Assembly (NCBI GenBank): GCA_905221605.1
Contig: CAJNDS010000491.1
Coordinates: 186,001 to 250,000 of the forward strand
Direction of reading: 5' to 3'
From: Symbiodinium natans
Lineage: Eukaryota; Sar; Dinophyceae; Suessiales; Symbiodiniaceae
DNA length: 64,000 bases
Part shown: positions 1-10,309 of the stretch, piece after piece
How positions within the stretch are numbered: position 1 is the stretch's first letter
How the letters are laid out: each line of letters starts with the position of its first letter
Translations under genes and position numbers: made by a program
The notes under the pieces: model-generated
Database searches by the model: none
Told to the model about the DNA's origin: nothing
What the model saw: only the letters and a program-made list of their open reading frames with translations

Positions 1-617
1 AAAGGCACAAGATTCATGTGCCCGCGGCCCCAAGGCATAAACTGGCCTAGACCGCTCAAATTTCTAAAAAGCGCGGCAGTCCCTGCAACGTGCACCGGAT
101 TTCGTCGGCCCAATCCCCCCCTCGGATGCCTTCAAATCCATGGCTTGCGGCTGTCCCTTCTTGTTCAAGTACGCGGTGAAGGAGACCTGGCAAAGTGGTG
201 CAGCTACACAGGCGCTGTTAGCACCACGACAAAGTTAGCGGGTCAGGAGCGCCATCTGACCGGGCTGGCAGTCGCCGACCTGGTTGTGGTGCAAGAAGAC
301 CTTGCGGGCATTCTCTGGAACACGTTGCCCAGAGGGAAGCAATGTCCACACAGAGTTAGACAGCAAGGATGCTCGTAGGGCTGTAAAAATCCTGCACAAC
401 TTTTTCCAAGCACGTCCAATCGATTCCTGCACAAGCCGAAGAGAAGTCAGGCAAGGTCGTAGAGTTCGTCTTCCATGGGCAATGGATCTCCTTATTTGCC
501 GAGGCATCAAGTCTCCAACTGCTGCATGACAGTGCCAGGGGCATCTTCAAATGCACATTAGCTGCATTGGCTTGCGGTAGGAAACATGTTCGGCATGGGT
601 GATCTATTTCATACATC

Positions 618-2294
618 TCAGAAACCCATATCATATATGTCCGTAAACATGCAAACATGAAGCGCCTTCGATGCCACAGCAACATTGCAGGATTGTGCAG
701 TCAAGCCTCGCACCCTGGCCAGGACAAAGACGCTCCCGCTCTTGGAGCCCCGCGAAATTCCTGCAGGGGGGCTCGGGGCATCTCGGCGCGTTGCTCTCAA
801 AAAGCATTCGCAAGTGGGGGTTTACGATGCTAGGGGGTACCTTCTTGGTCCTTCTTATAAGGGAATCCTTTTATTTGGGGGGCTGCTTTAGGGGTCCCTA
901 TTTTCGTAAACCCCCAAATCATGAAGAGGGCAAAGCGCTGCTGCGCGAATGCAGCCCAGCTGCGTAAATCATCATCGAGGTAGTCCGTCTCAAAGATGCC
1001 GCGTGCACGATCACCAAGAAGCTTGAAGGGAACCTCTGTGATCAGGGGACGCCATCTGGCTCCGCCATGTTCCACCGGCGTTTTTTGAAGCTTCCAGAAA
1101 CCATCAGAAACTCCCATAATCCAAAATATACTAGAACCCTGAACCCCTTGACTCCAAGCAGCCGGGTAGGGTAAACAAATAGGCTCCTCGAGGTCGCGGT
1201 CTGCCCATGGCGGCCTTCGAATGACGATGCGGCCCCCGGTCCACTGGAAGCGCAGGTCCGACTCCTCATGGTCAGTTCATTCTCTAGCCTTGGGCTTCGA
1301 GCTTCAGGACGACGACAACGACGGCGACGGCGGCGGCGGCGACGGCGGCGGCGACGACGACCACCACGACCACCACCACCACCACCACCACCACCACCAC
1401 CACCACCACCACCACCACGACCCCGACCACCACCACCACCACCACCAGTACCTGAATTTCACTATCTGCAGACTGCCCGAGTAAAAGGAACACACTAGGC
1501 AGAGTTGTCAACGGCTATGAGGCTCCTCCGTGCTCAGGTCTGCCTCAAGGCAGATGATCCCAAGTGGGGAGGCATCGATGACGTTGTACCATCGACCAGG
1601 CGTCGCAGTGAGGTCAAGGGCTTGGTAGACCTGTGGCTTGTTTATTCTTGTAGAACTAGACATTTGCAAGGCAAACAGAAGAACGGGATGAGACAAGCCA
1701 GCGGCAAGGCTCCTTCTGGACGGCGCTGTTGGTGAAGGCAGCAGCCTGAACTGGAGAGGGTCCCTTGCCGAAGACGTACTCCTGCCAGCTTTTCAAGCTG
1801 AACAAGTTTGCCGCCGCTTGGCCCGGTGTGAAGGTGTTCAGCAGCTTCCACCGTCCAGCCAGGAGCTTCTGGGCATCCTCACTTTTGAGCTTCTCCTTAT
1901 CAAAGGACGTGACCAGCTCTGCAACGAGGTCCTCCACCCGCTGTGCGGCATTCACGCGGCTCGAATCCCAGTTCCCCGAAAGGAGATCCAAGAGCTCGGA
2001 CTTTGCCTCGTTCGCCGCGCAGACTGCGACGACAGCTGCGCGCGACCCTCGCGAGTCTCGTGAACCCCGCGAGCGGCGGCCGGCCCTTCCCCAGAGCCTC
2101 GAAACGTTCAAAACGCCGAGCGACGCGCTGGCGGACGTGACGGCCAGCGAGACGACAGCTGCAGAAAGACGCGGTGCTTCACAGCGCCAAGGACGAGGGC
2201 TGGCTCTCGACAGGGACGGCGGATGAGCTGCCTGGTGTTTGTGGGAGGTCGGCGTTCGGGAGATCGATGAGGACAGCTGTGTCACCATCGCCAT
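618..2294 (-). CDS. Plastid lipid-associated protein (PAP/fibrillin family), 5 exons
   Basis: Family members are lipid-binding proteins of plastoglobules and thylakoids. My model has exons at 1746-2294, 1526-1630, about 1200-1264, 961-1035 and 618-760 on the minus strand. Exons 1, 2, 4 and 5 fit in phase exactly (183 codons, 35 codons, 75 nt, 143 nt). The N-terminus from the chosen Met (2294) is Ser/Arg rich with a hydrophobic stretch (RLSAAVVSLAV), as in a dinoflagellate plastid leader. An upstream in-frame Met exists at 2462. The PAP domain begins near NEAKSELLDLL and includes LLAGRWKLLNTFTPG and FGKGPSPVQ. It then continues in exon 2 (VYQALDLTATPGRWYNVID), exon 4 (GIFETDYLDDDLR) and exon 5 (ISRGSKSGSVFVLARV), all family hallmarks in the right order. 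Introns use GC-AG (1631-1745, 761-960) and GA-AG (1265-1525). The exact end of exon 3 is uncertain. The last intron holds an inverted-repeat element, and intron 2 holds a (CAC)n tract. Confidence 0.82.
816..915. mobile_element. MITE-like element with 12-bp terminal inverted repeats (copy A)
   Basis: The sequence starts GGGGGTTTACGA (816-827) and ends with its perfect reverse complement TCGTAAACCCCC (904-915), about 100 bp in total. Inside are GGGGGTACCTTCTTGG and a TTATAAGGG box. A closely similar core recurs near 37735 and 61015. It lies wholly within the last intron of the PAP gene. There is no coding capacity, so if it is mobile it would be non-autonomous. A target-site duplication is not obvious. 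Confidence 0.6.
1307..1448. repeat. (GAC/GGC)n then (CAC)n microsatellite
   Basis: A trinucleotide tract of GAC and GGC units up to about 1360 is followed by almost pure CAC/ACC units. It lies inside the second intron of the PAP/fibrillin gene, so the poly-His, poly-Pro and poly-Val/Trp reading frames across it are not proteins. Confidence 0.95.
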
Positions 2295-2765
2295 GGCTCG
2301 CAACAAAAGTTGTCGAGGGCTGAACTTAGACTTGAGTCGAGTGACTAGTGAGAGTCTCGTGAGTTGGTAGAATCTACTGAGTCTAGTGGCATAGGTATAC
2401 AGTAAGGGTCCGGAGTCCGTCCATGATGATGGCCATGCCGATCCCTCAAGGGCACAGCGCATCTTGCAGACCGCACATGCAATCCCCTCAAAACAGCTTC
2501 TTCTGAGTCAGGTTTAGAGTCTAGAGTGGCAATGTCCCGCATAGCTCAGCATGAAGATCTCTCTTTGAAAGAAGCAGCTGCCCACCCGAATCAGCACAGT
2601 CTGGCAACATTCTCGTCATGATTTGACATACAGCACATTACGGCATCAAACTCCAGTGGGGGGCCAGGAAACTAGTTCTTGGGATGATCTGGGGTATCGA
2701 CATCCTGCTTGAAGCCTTGCTGCTGCAAGCCCTCACAGACGATGAAGCCGAATCCGTGCGTTGCC

Positions 2766-3520
2766 TTACGAGACAGTCACGGGGCTAGAGCAGCAAAGTC
2801 GATCCAGCTGCGCAGTGTCCATCCAAGGGGCATTAAAGCTCTTGATTTGGCCCATATAGGTTCCAAGAATTTGTTGCACCTCGATGCAGCAGGTCAGCAT
2901 TCGCTTGCAGTGCTGGATTCGAGGCTGGTCACCAACACCAGAATCTGGGCTAATCACGTCAGGCTGAGCGTGGGGTGAGAAACCCTTGCTGCCCTGCAGG
3001 CCAAGACACAGACTTGCACTCTCCCGCTCACAGTGATGCGGACGGCTGATGTAGTGCGGTTGCAGCTCGAGGTGCGGAGCCTTGCCACCCTTTCCCTTGT
3101 CGCCCATCATGGGGTCGCCCTGGCCGATAGGTGCACAAGCCCTCAAGACCCAAATGCACACGCGGCCCCTGTACGTGATCTCTTCGCTGTTACATGCATC
3201 TGCAACCCAGAAATTCCGGCCCATCCCGCCTTCCCCATCATTCCGCCGGGACCCATGGCCAGATCCATGCCCATTGGGCCCATGCCTCAAGCACAAGACA
3301 CTTGCCAGCTCAGAGCTCGAAGTGTGGCGGAGCTCGGAGAAATCCGAGGGGCCCATGTCGCCCGGGCCCATGCAGCCCATGGCTGGCGGAGGTGGCGGTA
3401 TCTGGCCCATTGCCATGCTCATCCCGGCCATGGGACCCATGGGAGCCACCCCTGGCAGCCCAGCCGTGCCTCGGTCCGCGATGGGGAGAACACGGGGGAA
3501 GGAGGAGGGGCATGAATCTG
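2766..3520 (-). CDS. Hypothetical Met/Gly/Pro-rich protein, several exons
   Basis: I do not recognise a family. On the minus strand there are consecutive open segments of unusual composition. Around 3340-3450 is an M/G/P segment (GPMAGMSMAMGQIPPPPPAM). Around 3226-3300 is a second, GPMGMDLAMGPGGMMGKAG. Around 3060-3130 is PMMGDKGKGGKAPHLEL. A final exon ends at 2766 with CKRMLTCCIEVQQILGTYMG and then DTAQLDRLCCSSPVTVS before a TAA stop. That last segment has strong G/C bias at third codon positions. The frames differ between segments, so introns must separate them; one plausible acceptor is CTTGAG just before the 3300 segment. The start is unknown; an ATG followed by STSQIHAPPPSPVF lies near 3530. 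The low-complexity M/G/P and GKGGK stretches resemble disordered parts of RNA-binding proteins, but that is only an impression. Confidence 0.42.
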
Positions 3521-4600
3521 CGAAGTGCTCATTGTGTGAATGATGTTGATCGCTGATATTACGACCACGGTATTACTCTCATGCAGTTTGAGGGGGGTGC
3601 CTACAAACAAACTCAATTTCCATGGGCTATCTTACTTGAATGCCGAATAGTGACGAGAGCCCATACGTTCCGTGTATTCTACTACTATTGCTACGATGAT
3701 TCATCGGAACATGAATCTCAAAAATGAGCTCGGAAAAGATGTTCGACCGACTCTGGGGCTGGCGCCCATGTAGGCCTCGGCTAAACGGCAGAATGCCAAA
3801 GAAACGTGTTCTCATGATGCGTGCTTGAGCTATGTGATAGATTCGTAGTCATGATAGCAGAACTCGAAGAATGAAACCATCGGCTACAGCTGAAAGGGGA
3901 TTTATCTAGATGGGCAGTTTTGGTTGGATTCGCGCCCGGGGAAAAACACATGCCCAAGTTCGAAGAAGGCTACATCAACTAGTCCAGGTTAAAAAGAAGT
4001 ATCCTTTGGGATAACTACCCCTTTACACGCCGCTGAAGCCATAGTACTGATTCCTGAAGAGGCATGACAGAAGAGTATCAACACGGCAACCGTCACTCGC
4101 AAGTGAACTCTCAAGCTTTGAGGGCGGAGCCTTGCCTGCCCCCTTGGGAGGCTGTGGAGGGCCTCCTCAAAGCACCGCAATGCTTCCACAAAGCCGCGTC
4201 GGGCCAACAAATGTCAGTCTGCCACAGATCGCGCCAACTTCGCTGACACAGGTCTGCGAGCTCTCTTTTTTGAAACCTATCTGCGCGAGTTGGTCGAAGA
4301 ACGCTCGTGCTCGTGGCTTCGGCACGTCACCGGCCAGATCAGCCCCGATGCGGGGGTTGACCTCGAAGATGCAGGGCCTGGCTAAGACTTGGTTGTCCAG
4401 TAACCTGGGGGAATTAACGGTTAACCTTTGGGATTAGAAGTAATTATAAGGGGATCTTACTATAAAAAGGAAGACAAGAGTGATGTCGACAGGTGTGCTT
4501 CACGAGGTTTAACGAGCGAGGAACCCACCTTCCGTCTGGCCGCCGCTTGTAGTTGAAGTTGCAAATGCCACCTCACCGCTTTGCTCTGGCGACATCAGAA
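3521..4600. other. No gene recognised
   Basis: Only short overlapping open frames on both strands, none with a familiar motif or clear third-position bias. It may hold 5' sequence of the M/G/P-rich gene and the 3' flank of the hypothetical gene to the right. Confidence 0.5.
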
Positions 4601-4605
4601 ACTAC

Positions 4606-6485
4606 TTAAAGTGATCGATCCCCCTCCTGAACACTTCCACGCCGAGCTTCTGTAGCCAGTCAGGAACTTTGCCATGATCTGAAGGTGCTTGGCAGGAACT
4701 TCGCACCTTGACAGCGACAGGGAGCCGTATGAGCCATCCTGCTCTGCCCTCTTAAACCACAACGACCCTGTCATGCTTGAATGATGGGCTTGACGCGCGA
4801 CCACATGGCTTCTGCACTGGGTGAACACCAAGAAGCAGCTCTTTGGAAATCTCGCGCACGTGTGGCCAGATGTACTCCATGCCATCATACTGATACTTCA
4901 TCGTAACGGAATCCAAGATCTGCCCATGCCTCACATATTCTGAACATGGTGGAACCTCGCTGCCACACAAAGGAACTACCTCACTAAGCTTGCGGCCAGA
5001 CCAGCAGTGAAGTTGAGAACTCATACTCCCCGGGGATAAGCTCCTGCAACACCTCACACAGCAATGTCTTTCACGTGTCAACACGCCGCGGACTTGATAA
5101 AGCTATACAGTCCCGAAATGCGGCCTTGAACACCAGATGCTCTGGATTCTGAGCTCATGGCCCAATCGGCTCCAATACTCACGCAGTCGACTCCCACAAC
5201 ACACCGCACATCCTCAGAGCCATTCACGATTCGAGCGCCTGAAGCGACAGCAGAGAACCCTGCTGCCAAAAAATGGGAGGACTGGGCATGTAGCCTAACA
5301 GCCCAAACCATCTTGCCCGCCTTCCCCGTACTGGCCAGATGCAGGTTTCAACATACCTGGTACCATCGGCACTGGCAACATTGCTGCCTTGCTATACCAG
5401 CACATGAATTACTACATGTCACTGCGACCTACGCGACTTCAACAGGCTGCACGAGCCTGCACTGGCTGCCAACTGGCGAGACCCTTGCCAAGCCGCATGG
5501 ATACGCGGCCCCTTCCACCGAGGTGTACCGCTGCGGCATGTAGCTGCAGATTCCCAACCGCTGAGCGTACTCAAAGAGCTTGGCCTGACGTTGCAACGGG
5601 ACTCAACGGGGCTAAGAGTCCCAGGCAACCCTCGGAAGCCCTTCAACCCTGAGTTTGGCCTTGTCATCCAAAGTTTCCACAAGGCCAGGCTCACAGGCAA
5701 GGACTCGCCAGCCAGCCTCGAATCAGCCGGGTACTCTAGTGACTTTCGGGTAGTTTCGCTTGTGTTCACAAGCATAGGCCAGAGGACCTCCTCCCATTTC
5801 TGCTGCTGCTGAGCGATCTCTATCGCTGCCCGATCCGTACAGGGCCTCAGCTGCCATTCGTTGAGAGTGTACAGCTCTAGCTATGCGGCGCACTAGCAGT
5901 CTGAGTTTGAGAATTGTTGCGTCCGCTCGCAGAATTTGTTTAAAACTTTGTCTTTGTCCACATGACAATCAAACATACTGCAGGTTGGCCTGAAGACACG
6001 GAAGACTATCTGGGAGCGTGGCAAGATCCAGGCAGGCTGGCTGGCAGCCGGGATGGGTGTGCCCAGGGTCCTCTCAGGGTGAGGCAGGGCAAGCGGCTCA
6101 TAAACAAAAACAACGACCCTGCGAGCCAAATATCCCAGTTCCATCTGGTCCAGGACATCGAGTTCTGCACGATGCCCCCCAGCATGCGCACCTGTCTCGC
6201 TTGCCGAAGCTTTGAAGGTTGCGGGCGCGTTGGGAGGCGCTGACTTCACTCCAAGTGGATATGCCTTCCAGAAAGTTCACCCCCAAACCGTGCACCTTTC
6301 AGCTCCTGCAAAACAGCACGCCCACCCGCACACGGGCCCACGCAACCGCCCTCCCCCGCCCCGAACTCGAGCCCAAACATCCCCCCAAAGCATGCCAACT
6401 CAGAATTCAACTCCCGCACCTGGCGGTTCCAGATGAAGCCCGGAACAATCTGGAACTGCACCTCGTCCGAGCCCCAGTGGGCCAC
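4606..6485 (-). CDS. Hypothetical multi-exon gene region (one or two genes)
   Basis: Not assigned to a family. Several minus-strand segments read like exons and run in order. The first is about 6420-6485, VAHWGSDEVQFQIVPGFIWN, flanked by a GTAG acceptor and a CAG|GTGCGG donor. Next is about 5900-6170, including LGYLARRVVVFVYEPLALPH. Then come about 5640-5720, GWRVLACEPGLVETLDDKAK; about 5490-5580, AKLFEYAQRLGICSYMPQRY; and about 5020-5050, LQELIPGEYEFSTSLLVW. The last two are about 4770-4960, KYQYDGMEYIWPHVREISKE, and a terminal exon from about 4684 to 4606, VPDWLQKLGVEVFRRGIDHF before a TAG stop. Codon third positions favour G/C in these segments. Junctions were not solved, so the span may contain two genes. 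Opposite-strand frames at 5962-6243 and 6433-6520 are also open and cannot be fully excluded. Confidence 0.38.
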
Positions 6486-6533
6486 CTACGCCGAGGATAT
6501 CAACGGCTGGAAAATTGATTTGGGAATTAATCT

Positions 6534-6552
6534 TGTGTGTGTGTGTGTGTGT
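6534..6552. repeat. (GT)n microsatellite
   Basis: About nine GT units in an otherwise T/G-rich spacer. Confidence 0.9.
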
Positions 6553-6690
6553 TATCCTTTGTTTTTGTTTTCTTTTGGGGGTGGGTGGGTGAATCTTGTT
6601 TTTTAGGGTTTGGCTCTTGTCCGTGGCCTCGAACCTCAGCCAAAACAGATGCACGCAGTGCCAACCGACCAGTCCTTGCTTTCTGGCGGC

Positions 6691-6728
6691 CGCGACAGCT
6701 CGTGTTTTCTAAAACACAAGCTGTCGCG
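6691..6728. repeat. Near-perfect 38-bp palindrome
   Basis: Arms of 18 bp (6691-6708 and 6711-6728) match with one mismatch around a 2-nt centre. The left arm starts CGCGACAGCT and the right arm ends AGCTGTCGCG. It lies in a gene-poor stretch between the hypothetical gene region and the PPR gene. It could be a folded-back remnant of a short inverted-repeat element or a transcript hairpin. Confidence 0.85.
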
Positions 6729-7018
6729 AAACTGATGAAAAGTTTTATGAAAACTCTGTGAAGCACAGACTCCGTGAACTTTGGAGTTATAGAGAGAATA
6801 GAGATTTTTGAATTTTGCATATGCTTCCGGGACAAGAGCCAACCCCTAAACTTAAAATATCCCCAATGAAAAAAACAAAAGAACTCCTTTTTACAAAACA
6901 CCTCTCTGTTACTAACCGACACCCCGAGGTGGAAGAGGGTTCTTTGTCGGCCGTGAATGACGATTCTAGGACGTATCCTCAACTTGTTCTCGGGAAATTG
7001 GGGGAGGGGGGAGGCGAT

Positions 7019-8110
7019 CTAGTATGATTCATGCGGAGGTGCCAAAACAGGGCCCTTCAGTGAAATCAAGCCCTCACAACCTCCGGCCTCAGACTCCAGC
7101 TGCACGGCAGCCTTCTCCAGTCCTGCACACCGGCAAAGCTGCACCAAGCTGGCATAGTCCTCCAGGGAGGGGGAGGTGTCCCGCAGGCTTGAGCGGAGAG
7201 GTGGGGCGATTTCACGTGGCTCAGCACCTTTCGGGTCTTCATGCAGTTCGGGCTTTGTGGGCTCCTGCCGTGAGGGGCTTGCACCAGGCTGCTCCGCTGC
7301 CCACATTTGGTCAAGAAGCAACATGGCCTGTCAGGGGTCAACGGCCAACCCTGTGCTTGCAGCGGGAGCGCACGCTGCGTAGCAAGCTGTTGGTTCGGTT
7401 TTTGGCGGGCAACGCCTGCTGCCACACGTCCGTGCTCTGGCTGCTGGTGCAGGCCTTGATGCCCAAGCCCAGAGTCTTGGCACTGGGCCTGGGACCCCAC
7501 TTTTGCAGCGATGTCAGGCTGAACAACACATCCTGCCAGCGCCCCTGGCACGCGGCCTCCTCCATGGCTTCAAACCTAGCCTGAACAACTTTGTCCCGGC
7601 CAGTCTCATCGGTCTCGCAGCCAGACAGAACATAAGTCTCATACTCATACCTCACCGCCACCTGCATGTTGGCACCCGCAAGGAGCTCGATGCGGAATGC
7701 AGGAAGACCGTCATTACTCACAAACCAGTTGAGTCCATGACCCCGAGAGTCGGGTCCGGCCGGATCGCAGGAAATATCCTTGCTGGCGTTTAGTAGGGAA
7801 CTAGGGATTTCGATGGATATCATGTGTAAGAGGAACCTAATGCTCTAATGTCTAAATCCCTACTACGGTAACTAAGAACCGGCAAGTGGCTGCCTGCTCT
7901 TGAAGCGGATGGATGACTAGGCTCCAATCTGCATCTTGCACGATTTGGAACTCGCTACCGTACTCCAACTGTTCATCAGCGTACCGGTAGCAATCGGCGC
8001 CATGCTGTGGCTCCACGTCGAGGTAGTAGAAACCCGGAAAGATGGGATCCTGCACCATCTCTTCAAGTTCCCATCCCAACCAGCTGGCAGCCACATGGTA
8101 CGAAGCGGAA
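7019..8110 (-). CDS. GHGxNW-type dinoflagellate domain joined to PPR-like repeats
   Basis: Model exons on the minus strand are about 7894-8110, 7662-7778, 7416-7580 and 7019-7327. The last three are in phase 0 with lengths divisible by three (39, 55 and 103 codons). The first two exons carry a module I recall as recurring in dinoflagellate proteins: GFYYLDVEPQHGADC, then FQIVQDADWSLVIHPLQEQ, then GPDSRGHGLNWFVSNDG and FRIELLAG. Its function is unknown to me; it vaguely resembles starch-binding-like modules. Exons 3 and 4 look like pentatricopeptide repeats: GRWQDVLFSLTSLQKWGPRP, then LGLGIKACTSSQSTDVWQQ, which runs across the intron into AMLLLDQMWAAEQP. A tail with DYASLVQLCRCAGLEKA ends in TAG at 7019. 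PPR proteins usually bind organellar RNA. Introns are GC-AG at 7779-7893 and 7328-7415 and GT-AG at 7581-7661. The true start lies upstream. That the two halves belong to one gene is an inference. Confidence 0.6.
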
Positions 8111-8119
8111 CTTGCGGGC

Positions 8120-9800
8120 ATTGGCGGCTTTCGCTTTGCATCCAAGTGCAGAGGCCGTCCGCGAGACGAAAACACTCTCAGTCGATGGGGAGCCAGCCTG
8201 TACGCAGACAAGCCTGTACTCCGAAGGTACCATTGTTCGCAAATGCGTACGAGTATCCTCTTGTGACTTCTGACTATACTTTATGTCTTTCACCTAGGAC
8301 AAGATATAGAAGTCCCGACTACACAATCGCTGCCATTCTTGCAAATTTTCTACGGTGGCAGATTGTGGAGGCGCCCTGTAAGGCCCGGTCGATCTGAGGT
8401 ACGGGTGCACCATCGCCGCCATCGTGACGGACAGGAGGGGGGCTCTGCCGCGCATCCAGCCACTGCGACTCATCTGCTTCCCCACAAGCTAAAGGCTTGC
8501 CATGCTGCGAAGCCAGCCTTAGAAAAGTCACATGCGGCGCACGATGGATTCCTCCATCGTGCCCATCGGGGTGCACCGTTGAACAAACCAGAGAGCCGAA
8601 GAAGAGGTTTAAAAATGACAAAGACAAACTTACACGGACTGCCAGCGCAACCTCAAGTCTCATGCCCTCCCACCCTCCCAACTGTGCCATTGATTCTGCC
8701 TGCAAGTGGCCACCTGCAGCGTTATCGCACCCAGGACGAATGGCTGGGGGGCCCGGGTTGTAAGTGCCTGGACACTGGGTATAGCAACATCGGACGGAAT
8801 TGGTGATCAATTTCAGGAAGGTGCTTGTGGTTTTAAAACCTCTTTGAGATCAATTTCATTGACAGGTCTCAGGGATGTCTGGCAATGAACTGGCCTAAGC
8901 CTCTACGCAGCTACACGTGCATCATAGCATGGCAGGCAAACCACGAGATGAAATGAAAGCTACAGCTACACTCGACTTGTCCCCATAGAGCAAGAATTGG
9001 GTCAGGGTGCTGCCAGACCAGTTGAGGCCAGTGTGTTCGCCCCGCACACCAACGCCACCGTCTTGCGCTGTCCCACTTGATCCTGCAAGCACCCAGCTGT
9101 GGAAAAATTGTCATGATCTGGCCGAGAATGTTGGTGTACGGCTTGCATCTGTCTGAGCTTGACTGGAAGGACGCCGGAAACGAGCATGTGTTGTGTTTTC
9201 ATGTTCCCTACAATGCATCCTGTGAGGAGTGTCACCGAGCACGTTCCCTACAACCAGCGCGACTTGCCTTGACACGCTCGTTCAGAAGCAGCGTGCCCCA
9301 GAGTGTCGTCACGAAGCCTACTGCGGAATAACTTTCCAAGTCTGGCCTACCTGCTCAGTCACGCCAACGTACGTAGTGCAAGCAATGGCCTAGAGGACGT
9401 ACAGCGGCAGCTGGAATTGGACGGAGCAGTGCAGTCAGCTGCGGTGGCTTCAAAAGCAGCAATGGCCCTGTGCAGGAAGGATTGCAGCTGTCACTTACAA
9501 CATGGTGACGTAACGGCAGTAGCCAAGGCCTAGTGTGGCACACCAGTAGCCATCAGCCACCACAGCAAACTCTCCAGGCTCGGCCATTCCCGTCACACGT
9601 GGTCGCGATTTTACTCGTAACGGCACTTACAATCGAGAAGCTGCGCTGCGGAACCATGCCTGCACATACCTGACTGCTACAATGAGAGGTGCTGTAGTGC
9701 TTGTGGATGCTTGTGGCAGGTCGAGGGCTGCGCTAGCTGGGTCCCTCAGCAAATGCTGCAGCAGTCGCGATGACAGGCGGTTGCTTTCAATCCTACTGAG
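8120..9800. other. Region without a recognised gene
   Basis: It should contain the 5' part of the PPR/GHGxNW gene and the downstream flank of the cold-shock gene. Open frames at 8319-8810 (both strands) and 9303-9533 have no recognisable motif. Confidence 0.5.
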
Positions 9801-9808
9801 ACAATTCC

Positions 9809-10305
9809 TTACTTCGCTTCCAGAGGCAGCAGGCCTGTGGGCTGTAGGTCGAATGCCTGTGGCTTCATGTCCTCAAGACAAGGTCCGGAAACGTGGGGAC
9901 GCGAAGACAAGGTCCGGAAACGTGCGGACGCGTTGATTTTGCAGGTCTGTCCATGTCATGCATGAAGATCTTCGGCGAACATTCTGCCGTTTCTCACTTT
10001 CAGGATGTCTTTCATCACTCGATTTCTGGGATGTTTCTCTTCCGCTGCACAACAAACGCATCTTCTGCGAAGTCCCAACCGCCCAGATCTCCCTCATGTC
10101 TCCTTGCTAAGCAGTATGGCAAAGTTCACCTCTGTGCCCGGTGGGAGAGCGCCCACCTGCATGGGGGAATCGGAAGCTCACAAGAGTGAGTTGTATGCCG
10201 ACATGTTCCCGAACCATGATGGCTTTCAGGCATGGGTGCCGAGATCGGTGGTGCAGCTTCAGCTGCCTGGTTCTTGTGGACATAGACGTCGTGCCCAAAG
10301 ACCGC
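9809..10305 (-). CDS. Cold-shock-domain protein, C-terminal three exons
   Basis: Three tiny exons join in phase 0. The first, 10267-10305 (13 codons), encodes AVFGHDVYVHKNQ. The second, 10103-10156 (18 codons), encodes VGALPPGTEVNFAILLSK. The third, 9809-9871 (21 codons including TAA), encodes DMKPQAFDLQPTGLLPLEAK. Read together these give the second half of a cold-shock domain: the DVFVHK-type RNP2 region, a hydrophobic V-x-F strand, and the closing KPQAxDL strand. Such proteins bind single-stranded nucleic acid and are common in dinoflagellates, often in place of classic transcription factors. The introns are GC-AG (CAG|GCAGCT, acceptor GCAG) and GA-AG (AAG|GAGACA, acceptor TTGAG), with similar bases repeated at both ends. 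The N-terminal exon (the GYGFI-like RNP1 part) was not found; it should lie between 10310 and 11080. Confidence 0.68.
9876..9932. repeat. Tandem duplication, two units of about 28 bp
   Basis: The unit GACAAGGTCCGGAAACGTG plus about nine bases occurs twice in a row with one or two differences, directly next to the acceptor side of a cold-shock-gene intron. Confidence 0.85.
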
Positions 10306-10309
10306 CTGC

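Noticed and set aside
1221..1511. Poly-His, poly-Pro, poly-Val and poly-Trp frames
   Set aside because: They are translations of a GAC/CAC microsatellite inside a PAP intron.
5962..6243. Plus-strand frame starting MTIKHTAGWPEDTEDYLG
   Set aside because: Reads plausibly, but the minus frame over the same bases is at least as coding-like and fits the local gene direction; kept only as an alternative.
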